From contig QOAB01000161.1 in the NCBI GenBank assembly GCA_003978285.1, forward strand, positions 1-6,934: a stretch of 6,934 bases of DNA, read 5' to 3'. Shown piece after piece: positions 1 to 5,912 of the stretch (the first letter of the stretch is position 1; each line of letters opens with the position of its first letter). A program made the translations under genes and the position numbers. Origin of the DNA: Candidatus Thioglobus sp. (GTDB lineage: Bacteria; Pseudomonadota; Gammaproteobacteria; PS1; Thioglobaceae). The notes under the pieces were generated by a model. It saw only the letters and a program-made list of their open reading frames with translations, searched no databases and had not been told where the DNA came from.

Positions 1-483
1 TGCAATCTTCATATAAGCATTGCCACGGTTATAAATCGCTGCAATGTAATTTTCATCCAAGGTAATTGCTTGAGAATAAGCATTGATTGCTTCAGTGCTT
101 TTTTCTAATCGATCATAACAATTGCCTAAATTGTTAAAAGCACCAGAATCATTCACATTAAGTGCCAGAGCTTTTTCAAAATATTCGATTGCCGAGGGGA
201 AATTTTCTTTTTCTTGCTCCATATAGGCCAAGCAAAAATAGGCTTCTGCGCTATTTGGATTGGCCTTAATGGCGCTAGACATGCTCTCAATCGCCAACTC
301 ATCATTGCCTTGTAATTGGTGTAAATTACCCAAACTTAAATGTGCATTGGCTTTTAAATTTTTATCAGCAGCTTGATGATTAATTAGTACATTCCATGCT
401 TGAATCGCCAAAGACAATTCGCCATTTTTCTGATGTGTGTAAGCATCCACCATTAGCTTACTAAGCTCTAATTCAGCACTCAC
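1..483 (-). CDS. TPR-repeat protein, N-terminal part (runs off left edge)
   Basis: My translation of the minus strand gives 161 codons open to the window edge. The protein is built of tetratricopeptide repeats: a degenerate one at about residues 9-40, clear 34-residue ones at 43-76, 77-110 and 111-144, and the start of a fifth from 145 (for example AFNNLGNCYDRL and AIYNRGNAY carry the usual LG/A/Y positions). TPRs bind proteins, so a scaffold or adaptor role is inferred. No signal peptide or membrane segment is visible at the N-terminus, so a cytoplasmic location is likely. That argues against the membrane-anchored CcmI despite the nearby ccmH. The chosen start is GTG at 483-481, which overlaps the stop of the upstream yjbQ-family gene as GTGA. 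An ATG at codon 11 is the alternative. I see no good Shine-Dalgarno for the GTG, so translation is probably coupled. The missing C-terminus could hold another domain such as a transferase. Confidence 0.85.
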   Translation of the reverse strand, partial: MSAELELSKLMVDAYTHQKNGELSLAIQAWNVLINHQAADKNLKANAHLSLGNLHQLQGNDELAIESMSSAIKANPNSAEAYFCLAYMEQEKENFPSAIEYFEKALALNVNDSGAFNNLGNCYDRLEKSTEAINAYSQAITLDENYIAAIYNRGNAYMKIA

Positions 484-890
484 GACAGCGTTACGATAAG
501 CTTTCGAGTGTTCTCACCAGCACGGTGTTCGTATAAGAATAAGCCTTGAAATTTCCCCAATGCCAATCGCCCTGCTTGAATTGGAATGGTTTCACTCTCT
601 CCTGTTAGGATCGAGCGAATATGTCCCGACATGTCAAAATCACCTTCATTATTATGTCGATAATTTGGGTTAGCATCAGTGACTTTTGCTTGAAAATAAT
701 CTTCAATATCTAATAAAACATCCGCATCTTCATTACCCGTAATCATCAGCGAAGCTGATGTATGGGTAACAAAAACATGACATAAAGTATGGTCTTGTAC
801 AAACTCATCAACAATGGCATTCACCAGTTGAGTAATTTCTATTGCGCCTCGATTGTGAGTTTTAATCAGTAGCGCTTGCTGATGACTCAC
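480..890 (-). CDS. yjbQ: YjbQ/UPF0047 family protein
   Basis: This 136-aa protein matches the YjbQ (UPF0047) family in length and in its conserved blocks: HTSASL at 43-48, an acidic stretch NEDAD at 53-57, a His/Asp-rich core from Y77 through H79, E82, D84, D86 and H90, the GR pair at 107-108, and EHR at 121-123. These His and acidic residues probably form the presumed active pocket. Family knowledge: weak thiamin phosphate synthase activity has been reported for E. coli YjbQ, but the physiological role is unsettled. The usual Trp of the WQG motif is Phe here (FQG at 114-116). The start is GTG at 890-888, overlapping the ccmH stop as GTGA. An AAGGA Shine-Dalgarno lies at 900-904, 9 nt upstream, and supports this start. 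It is the middle gene of the ccmH operon. The family assignment is secure; the function is not. Confidence 0.93.
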   Translation of the reverse strand: MSHQQALLIKTHNRGAIEITQLVNAIVDEFVQDHTLCHVFVTHTSASLMITGNEDADVLLDIEDYFQAKVTDANPNYRHNNEGDFDMSGHIRSILTGESETIPIQAGRLALGKFQGLFLYEHRAGENTRKLIVTLS

Positions 891-1357
891 TTCAATAGAT
901 CCTTAGCTTTAGAAGTGTCTATTGTTTGAGTTTCTGTCGTTTTCTTTTTACTTAATAAGGATCTAATAAAGAAAAATAAGACCAATCCTAAAAATGTAAA
1001 CGGTGCAAACCACAATAAATAGGTGTTTTTATTAACGGGCGGCTTAAACACCACAAAATCACCATAACGATCTACCATGAATTGTCGAATTTCATCATTA
1101 CTGTTATTTTTAATGATCATTTTTCGAACTTGTTCGCGCAAATCTTTAGCCAATCCTGCGTTTGACCCACCAATACTTTGACCTTGGCAAACTGGACAAC
1201 GAATCTCGTTAATTAAAGCGCGGTAGCGTACCTCTTGAGCATCACTTGAAAATGCTTTAGCTTCGATACTTTCTGCCGGAATTGATGAAGAAAAACTTAA
1301 CAATAAGATAAAGCTAACGATACTCGCAAAAGCCCTGAAAGGTATAAAATGTTGCAT
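887..1357 (-). CDS. ccmH: Cytochrome c-type biogenesis protein CcmH
   Basis: CcmH is part of the periplasmic thiol-redox and haem-ligation branch of System I cytochrome c maturation, where it helps reduce or hold the CXXCH cysteines of apocytochrome c. The 156-aa protein has an N-terminal signal-like hydrophobic stretch (about 10-28), then the hallmark motif RCPVCQ with redox cysteines C54 and C57, followed by the conserved helical-bundle sequence ending RYGDFV (97-102) and PP (106-107). One transmembrane helix at about 113-133 and a short Lys-rich cytoplasmic tail complete it. Length and topology fit the short CcmH of Pseudomonas-like systems rather than the longer E. coli CcmH-CcmI fusion. 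It starts with ATG at 1357 and is the first gene of its operon, divergent from uup. No other ccm gene is adjacent. The downstream gene in the place where ccmI often sits is a yjbQ-family gene. Confidence 0.95.
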   Translation of the reverse strand: MQHFIPFRAFASIVSFILLLSFSSSIPAESIEAKAFSSDAQEVRYRALINEIRCPVCQGQSIGGSNAGLAKDLREQVRKMIIKNNSNDEIRQFMVDRYGDFVVFKPPVNKNTYLLWFAPFTFLGLVLFFFIRSLLSKKKTTETQTIDTSKAKDLLK

Positions 1358-1378
1358 ACTAAAATATCAAAATATAAT
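1352..1378 (+). promoter_or_regulatory. Possible sigma70-type promoter for uup
   Basis: A perfect TATAAT lies at 1373-1378, 24 nt before the uup ATG. The best upstream partner is TTGCAT at 1352-1357, with a short 15-nt spacer, inside the first codons of ccmH. The -10 box overlaps the proposed -10 box of the opposite promoter (1371-1376), so the two promoters would compete for polymerase. The -10 box is convincing; the -35 box is weak. Confidence 0.4.
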
Positions 1379-1399
1379 TAATACAATTTTAACCCTTAA
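1371..1399 (-). promoter_or_regulatory. Possible sigma70-type promoter for the ccmH operon
   Basis: Reading the minus strand, a TATATT box (1376-1371; 5 of 6 matches to TATAAT) lies 17 nt from TTAAGG (1399-1394; 3 of 6 matches to TTGACA). Transcription would start near 1364, leaving only a few bases before the ATG at 1357, so the message would have almost no leader. The region is AT-rich, which makes chance matches likely. Confidence 0.35.
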
Positions 1400-1401
1400 G
1401 C

Positions 1402-3252
1402 ATGCCATTAATCACGCTAGATAATATTTCTCTTAGCTTTTCAGATAAGCCAATCCTTAATGGTGTTAGCTCGACTATTCATAAAGGTGACAAAATTGCA
1501 CTGATCGGACGCAATGGCGAAGGCAAGTCAACCTTTATGCGCATCTTGGCTGGCACAATCAGTGCTGACGATGGTAAGTTAAAAATTAAAAAAGGTACAA
1601 AAATCAGTTACCTTGAGCAAACGCCACCTGAAGATAATGAAAAAAAATTATTTGATATTGTTGCCGAAGGCTTAGGCGATATTGGACTAATCTTAAGTGA
1701 TTATCAGCAACTTACCAATGGTGGGGAATTGGAGGCAGCAGCTGATTTGCAAACGAAAATTGATGAGTTAGATGCTTGGCAATACCTACATAAAATCGAG
1801 GCAATTTTAAATCGCTTCACCCTCAACCCTGAAGCAATTTTATCCACACTTTCTGGTGGTTGGCGTAGACGCGTCATGCTAGCGCGCGCTCTAATTCAAG
1901 AGCCTGATGTACTACTACTTGATGAGCCCACTAACCACATGGACATCACCGCTATTCTTGATCTGGAAAGAATGCTTAGGGAATTCCATGGTACTTTAAT
2001 ATTAATTAGTCATGATCGGTCTTTTGTAGCCGGCATTGTTAATAAGGTCTTTGATTTGGATCGTGGCCACTTATCAGTGTTTGATTGCGGATATAAAGAC
2101 TACGTCAAACGTAAAGACGAGCGATTACATGCCGAAGAGTTGTCCAATGCACGCTTTGACAAAAAACTTGCCCAAGAAGAGGTTTGGATTCGCCAAGGTA
2201 TTAAAGCCAGACGCACTCGTAACGAGGGACGAGTGCGTGCCTTAGAGGACATGCGATCCTCTTTTGTCAATCGCCGGAAAAAACAAGGTAGTGTCAAAAT
2301 TCACTCAGTAGAAGGTGATGAAAAACGTGTCTCTAAATTGGTATTTGAAGTCAAAAAAATTAACTATCAGATTGCCGGATTGACCTTAATCAAAGACTTT
2401 TCGATGATGGTACTGAAAGGCGAAAAAATCGGCATTATCGGTGGCAATGGCACAGGAAAATCTACCTTTATTAAGTTATTACTAGATGAATTACAGCCTG
2501 ATAGCGGCACTATTCGGCGCTCCAAAACCATTAAACTGGCTTATTTTGATCAAATGCGTGAAAATCTTGATCTAAATATGAAAGCCATGGATTTTGTTTC
2601 TGGCGGACGTGAGCACATTGATATTGGCGGTAAAAGTAAGCATATCATTGGTTATTTACGCCAATTCCTGTTCACTGGAAAACAAGCCATGGCACCCATT
2701 AGAATGTTTTCTGGCGGTGAAAAGAACCGACTAATGCTGGCCAAAATTCTTTCACAACCTGCCAACTTACTCATACTTGACGAGCCCACAAATGATCTTG
2801 ATGTAGAAACGCTAGAATTACTAGAAGAAATGTTAGTTGACTATACTGGTACCTTGATTTTAATCTCGCATGATAGAACCTTCTTAAACAATGTGGTGGG
2901 CTCTACCGTGGTTATGGATGGTGATGGTGTGATCAACCAATATGCGGGTGGTTATGATGATTACCTTATTCAAAAGCAAGATAAGCTGAATGAGCAAAAA
3001 ATCAAAATAGCCCCTAAAATTAAACCTAAAAGCAAACCTGATAGTAAAAAACTCAGCTATAAGCAACAGCAAGAGCTCAAGCAATTACCCAATAAAATTG
3101 AAAAAACAGAGATTGAAATTGGCGAAATTCAATTACAATTATCAGATCCTGAATTTTTCCAGCAGCCTGAATCTCAAGATGCATTGATTAGGCTAGCTAG
3201 ATTAGAAGCCGACCTTGAGCGTTATTATGAAAAATGGAGTGAATTAGAGTGA
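1402..3252 (+). CDS. uup: ABC-F family ATPase Uup
   Basis: Uup is a soluble ABC-F protein with two ATPase cassettes and no membrane domain. Family members act on ribosomes, and E. coli uup mutants show raised precise transposon excision. In this 616-aa protein cassette 1 has Walker A GRNGEGKST (36-44), signature LSGGW (150-154), Walker B ending D174-E175 and switch H204. Cassette 2 has Walker A GGNGTGKST (347-355), signature FSGGE (436-440), Walker B D460-E461 and switch H490. The linker between them (about 235-310) contains QEEVWIRQGIKARRTRNEGR, which is diagnostic of Uup as opposed to YheS, EttA or YbiT. A Lys-rich segment (532-550) leads into the C-terminal coiled coil (about 550-616), the DNA/RNA-binding region of Uup. 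Length is close to the E. coli protein. The start is ATG with only a weak ribosome site. It is followed by the HAD gene with a GTGA overlap. Confidence 0.97.
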   Translation: MPLITLDNISLSFSDKPILNGVSSTIHKGDKIALIGRNGEGKSTFMRILAGTISADDGKLKIKKGTKISYLEQTPPEDNEKKLFDIVAEGLGDIGLILSDYQQLTNGGELEAAADLQTKIDELDAWQYLHKIEAILNRFTLNPEAILSTLSGGWRRRVMLARALIQEPDVLLLDEPTNHMDITAILDLERMLREFHGTLILISHDRSFVAGIVNKVFDLDRGHLSVFDCGYKDYVKRKDERLHAEELSNARFDKKLAQEEVWIRQGIKARRTRNEGRVRALEDMRSSFVNRRKKQGSVKIHSVEGDEKRVSKLVFEVKKINYQIAGLTLIKDFSMMVLKGEKIGIIGGNGTGKSTFIKLLLDELQPDSGTIRRSKTIKLAYFDQMRENLDLNMKAMDFVSGGREHIDIGGKSKHIIGYLRQFLFTGKQAMAPIRMFSGGEKNRLMLAKILSQPANLLILDEPTNDLDVETLELLEEMLVDYTGTLILISHDRTFLNNVVGSTVVMDGDGVINQYAGGYDDYLIQKQDKLNEQKIKIAPKIKPKSKPDSKKLSYKQQQELKQLPNKIEKTEIEIGEIQLQLSDPEFFQQPESQDALIRLARLEADLERYYEKWSELE

Positions 3253-3890
3253 ATAATAATATTCCTTTAATTGTTGATTTAGACCATACATTAATCGATA
3301 CCGATTTATTGTATGAATCCTCTATAGCGGTACTTAAAAAAAGCCCGTGGCTGATATTACTGTATCCTTTTTGGTTTGCTAAAGGCAAAGGTTATTTAAA
3401 AGCCCAATTGGTTAAACGCTTTAGTATTGATGCACAAACATTACCCTACATTCAAGACACCATTGATTACATTATTGAGCGTAAAAAGCAAGGCTCACCG
3501 ATCATACTAGCAACGGCTTCACACAAAGATTATGCCTTTGAAGTGGTAAAGTATTTTCAAACACGTAAAAACGATGAAACCATCGTTAATAACAAACAAA
3601 ATTTAGATTTTTTTGCTGAAAAAACTGAGATCTTAAAAAGCAAACCAGCCAACAACTCTTTGTTTGATGATGTGATGGCCAGCAATGCCTACTTTAACTT
3701 ATCTTCGCACAACAAAGCGCAAAAACTCATTGATCGCTTTGGTAAAAAACAGTTTGATTATATGGGGGACCATATGCGTGATCTGCCCGTTTGGGAAGCA
3801 TCCAATTTATCCATTTTAGTTAATGTATCAGATAAAGTGATTAAAAAAACACAGCACCTCAATACCCTGATTTTATCCCGGAAAAACTAA
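3249..3890 (+). CDS. HAD-superfamily protein, related to the HAD half of HAD-UbiA fusions
   Basis: This 213-aa protein has all four HAD motifs: DLDHT with nucleophile D10 and acid/base D12; ILATAS with T89; a Lys at K156; and GDHMRD with D174 and D178. A phosphatase-type activity is therefore likely, but the substrate is unknown. The N-terminal part (TDLLYESSIAVLKKSPWL, then a hydrophobic stretch with GKGYLK) and the end (RFGKKQFDYMGD, LPVW, ILVN) recall the HAD domain that precedes a UbiA-type prenyltransferase in fusion proteins. Here the gene stops about 20 residues after ILVN, before any UbiA domain. Compared with what I remember of that family there is an extra charged segment at about 104-137. 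The start is GTG at 3249, overlapping the uup stop as GTGA, with GGAG at 3236-3239 as ribosome site. The stop codon overlaps that of the convergent small ORF. The superfamily call is firm; the fusion relationship is from memory. Confidence 0.88.
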   Translation: MNNNIPLIVDLDHTLIDTDLLYESSIAVLKKSPWLILLYPFWFAKGKGYLKAQLVKRFSIDAQTLPYIQDTIDYIIERKKQGSPIILATASHKDYAFEVVKYFQTRKNDETIVNNKQNLDFFAEKTEILKSKPANNSLFDDVMASNAYFNLSSHNKAQKLIDRFGKKQFDYMGDHMRDLPVWEASNLSILVNVSDKVIKKTQHLNTLILSRKN

Positions 3891-4060
3891 ACCTGTTCCA
3901 CCAGATAGGACAAGGTCCATAAAACCAAACCCACCAAACTAGAAGCCACCAAAGTAAAAGCAATCACTTTCGCTAAAGCAAGGTGCTTACCTAAAATACG
4001 ATTGTTTAAAAACCATACTATGTATGCAATTACAAAAATAAATAAAAAGAATTTAAAAAT
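3887..4060 (-). CDS. Small two-helix membrane protein, non-canonical or hidden start
   Basis: I do not recognise this gene. Directly after uvrC, and in the same frame as its TGA, the minus strand is open for 58 sense codons up to TAG at 3889-3887. From the ATT at 4060 it encodes 57 aa: a hydrophobic helix at about 1-18, a short polar turn (NNRILGKH, 19-26), and a second helix at about 30-54. A near-consensus Shine-Dalgarno (4064-4074) sits 6 nt before ATT, but there is no in-frame ATG, GTG or TTG before codon 32. ATT starts are known, for example in infC, but rare. Alternatively, the GTG at 4067, overlapping the uvrC TGA as in other junctions here, would enter this frame if the A5/T5 tract at 4055-4059 were four bases long. 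A caution is that a T-rich strand makes hydrophobic ORFs easily by chance. The ORF fills the whole gap between uvrC and the HAD gene, which favours a real gene. Confidence 0.5.
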   Translation of the reverse strand: MFKFFLFIFVIAYIVWFLNNRILGKHLALAKVIAFTLVASSLVGLVLWTLSYLVEQV

Positions 4061-4063
4061 AAA

Positions 4064-4074
4064 TCACCGCCTTA
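4064..4074 (-). promoter_or_regulatory. Near-perfect Shine-Dalgarno at the 3' end of uvrC
   Basis: On the minus strand the sequence TAAGGCGGTGA differs at one base from TAAGGAGGTGA, the full complement of the usual 16S rRNA tail. It is made up of the last uvrC codons and its TGA stop. Six bases separate GGCGG from the ATT at 4060, a good spacing for initiation of the small membrane ORF. It could be a by-product of the Leu-Arg-Arg-stop codons. Confidence 0.5.
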
Positions 4075-5848
4075 ATTTTTCTACTATTTTATCTGCTAAC
4101 GCTTTAGAGATTCCATCTACTTTTATAATCTCATCACAACTGGCTTTTTGAATCTCTTGCAGGCCACCAAAATAATTTAACAATGCTATTCTACGCAACT
4201 TACCCACCCCTTTAATACTTTCTAAAGGGGAAGTTTGGCGTTTTTTAGCACGTTTTTTTCGATGATGTTTTATCGCAAAGCGATGAGATTCATCACGAAT
4301 ATGATTCACCAACGTGAGCGCTTGGTCATGTGGCGGAAGATTGATCTTTTGAGTTTTACCTTCCTTGACCATTATCAATGTTTCTAACCCTGCCTTTCTA
4401 CCTTCACCTTTAGCCACGCCAACAAGCTGAATCGACTCAATGCCAATCGAATCCATTACCATAATGGCTTGATTAAGCTGACCTATGCCACCATCAATAA
4501 ACACTACATCAGGCAAGGGTTTGTCTTCTTTTAATAATCGAGAATAACGCCTAAATACCGCTTGATTCATAGCTGCGTAGTCATCCCCTGGGGTAATGTC
4601 TTTAATATTAAATTGACGATATTTACTAATTTTTGGCAGACCTTTTTCAAACACCACACAAGAAGCTGTGGTTGCTTCACCCATGGTGTGACTGATATCA
4701 AAACACTCCATAGTATTTGGCAGTGAGCTCAAATTAAGCGTTTTTTGTAATTGCATTAATTGTGAACGTTTGGTAAATCTTGAAATCAAGTGTTGCTTAA
4801 GATTTTCCTCAGCTGTTAAAGTGGCAATCTTTAAAAAATGACGCTTGTCTTTTTGTGGCGTATCAATAATTTTTGTATTTAAAGCAGAAGAAATGAGCGT
4901 TCTATCGATTAATTTTTCACTGAGTAATAATTGTTTTGGTGTGTCTTTACCTAAATAATATAGTGGTAAAAAAGCGGACAAAACTTCCTTAGATGGTTTG
5001 CTTTTTGCGTGTTTTGGAAAAATACAGTCTTGCCCTATTTGCTTTCCAGAGCGAACAAATAACACCTCAACAGCATGAATTCCCTCTTTTTCAACAATAC
5101 TCACCACATCCATGTCACCCATACTTTGTGAGCTATGTTGCTCTTGAATGGTACGCAATCCGATCAACTGGTCTCGATAATGTGCAGCCAGCTCAAAGTC
5201 CAAATCAATTGATGCTTGTTGCATTTTATCTGACACTTTATCCAGTGTTTCTTTACCTTTACCACTCAAAAATAGTGACATCATCGCCACATCGTATGCG
5301 TAGTTTTCATCGCTGATTTTTCCTACACAAGGCGCTGTACAAAGGCCTATTTGGTATTCTAAACAAGGACGAGATCGAGATCGATAAACACTATTGGTGC
5401 ATTGGCGAACTTTAAATATTTTTTTCAAAATGGCCAATGAATCTCGCACTACATGCGCAGATGGATACGGCCCAAAAAATTGATAATCTTTATTTTTTTG
5501 ACCACGATAAAAACTCACTCTAGGGTGTTTGTCATTAGTGATATAGATATAAGGATAACTTTTTGCATCCTTTAGCAAGATGTTATAACGCGGCTTATAT
5601 TGTTTAATAAGCTCATTTTCCAACAACAAAGCCTGGGTTTCGGTACCTGTAACAATCACCTCAAAGTCTTTAATATTAGCAACTAAAGCCCTGGTTTTTC
5701 CATCTGAATGTTGTTTACTAAAGTAACTAGACACTCTTTTTTTAAGATTTTTTGCCTTACCTATGTAAATCACTTGTTGATTCTTATCAAGCATTTGATA
5801 GACGCCAGGATGTTGGCTTAAATTTTTTAGTTTTTCTTTAATGGGCAC
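4064..5848 (-). CDS. uvrC: Excinuclease ABC subunit C (UvrC)
   Basis: UvrC makes both incisions around DNA lesions in UvrABC nucleotide excision repair. The 594-aa protein (E. coli about 610) has every expected part. The GIY-YIG nuclease that cuts 3' has GVY at 15-17, YIG at 28-30, R38 and E77. Four cysteines C150, C162, C170 and C174 match the reported iron-sulphur site. A UVR motif for UvrB binding lies at about 203-238. The RNase H-like nuclease that cuts 5' has D384, D452 (FIDGG) and H522. Tandem helix-hairpin-helix DNA-binding motifs lie at about 543-592 (IKGVGK and VDGISK). The start is GTG at 5848; an in-frame TAA lies 6 nt upstream, so no longer form is possible. The pgsA gene that follows uvrC in many gammaproteobacteria is absent; a small membrane ORF takes that place. 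The gene is divergent from mlaC. Confidence 0.98.
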   Translation of the reverse strand: MPIKEKLKNLSQHPGVYQMLDKNQQVIYIGKAKNLKKRVSSYFSKQHSDGKTRALVANIKDFEVIVTGTETQALLLENELIKQYKPRYNILLKDAKSYPYIYITNDKHPRVSFYRGQKNKDYQFFGPYPSAHVVRDSLAILKKIFKVRQCTNSVYRSRSRPCLEYQIGLCTAPCVGKISDENYAYDVAMMSLFLSGKGKETLDKVSDKMQQASIDLDFELAAHYRDQLIGLRTIQEQHSSQSMGDMDVVSIVEKEGIHAVEVLFVRSGKQIGQDCIFPKHAKSKPSKEVLSAFLPLYYLGKDTPKQLLLSEKLIDRTLISSALNTKIIDTPQKDKRHFLKIATLTAEENLKQHLISRFTKRSQLMQLQKTLNLSSLPNTMECFDISHTMGEATTASCVVFEKGLPKISKYRQFNIKDITPGDDYAAMNQAVFRRYSRLLKEDKPLPDVVFIDGGIGQLNQAIMVMDSIGIESIQLVGVAKGEGRKAGLETLIMVKEGKTQKINLPPHDQALTLVNHIRDESHRFAIKHHRKKRAKKRQTSPLESIKGVGKLRRIALLNYFGGLQEIQKASCDEIIKVDGISKALADKIVEKLRR

Positions 5849-5854
5849 TATTTA

Positions 5855-5860
5855 TTTATA
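5855..5860 (-). promoter_or_regulatory. Possible -10 box for uvrC
   Basis: On the minus strand TATAAA (5 of 6 matches to TATAAT) lies just upstream of the uvrC GTG. Transcription from it would begin at about 5848, the first base of the start codon, implying a leaderless or nearly leaderless message. I find no good -35 box; at 17-nt spacing only TTATTT is present. The whole stretch is very AT-rich, so this is a weak call. Confidence 0.25.
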
Positions 5861-5879
5861 TCTTAAAAAAAACGGTAAA

Positions 5880-5895
5880 ATAAAATTAATTTTAT
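5880..5895. repeat. 16-bp perfect palindrome in the uvrC-mlaC divergent region
   Basis: ATAAAATTAATTTTAT reads the same on both strands and lies in the 64-bp spacer between the divergent starts of uvrC (5848) and mlaC (5913). It could be a dimeric regulator site acting on one or both genes, or a chance product of AT-rich sequence. A TAAAAT at 5876-5881 that might serve as the mlaC -10 box touches its left edge. No clear -35 box for mlaC is visible. Confidence 0.35.
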
Positions 5896-5912
5896 CTAAA
5901 TCAAAAAAAGTT

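Noticed and set aside
1..483. TPR gene as CcmI
   Set aside because: Its position after ccmH is suggestive, but no N-terminal membrane segments are present, the repeats begin almost at once, and a yjbQ-family gene intervenes.
2036..2297. Short ORFs on both strands within uup
   Set aside because: They overlap the Uup linker coding region, which is strongly conserved in the main frame.
3908..3918. Hairpin GGAC-AAG-GTCC after the HAD gene as a terminator
   Set aside because: The stem has only four base pairs and no T-run follows on either strand; it also lies inside the small minus-strand ORF.
4993..5316. Plus-strand ORF of 107 codons inside uvrC
   Set aside because: It lies antisense within the conserved UvrC coding sequence, and its translation shows no recognisable domain.
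5841..5912. Upstream in-frame ATG at 5841 as start of mlaC
   Set aside because: It would add 24 Lys-rich residues ahead of a proper signal peptide and overlap the start of uvrC; ATG at 5913 begins exactly at a typical signal peptide.
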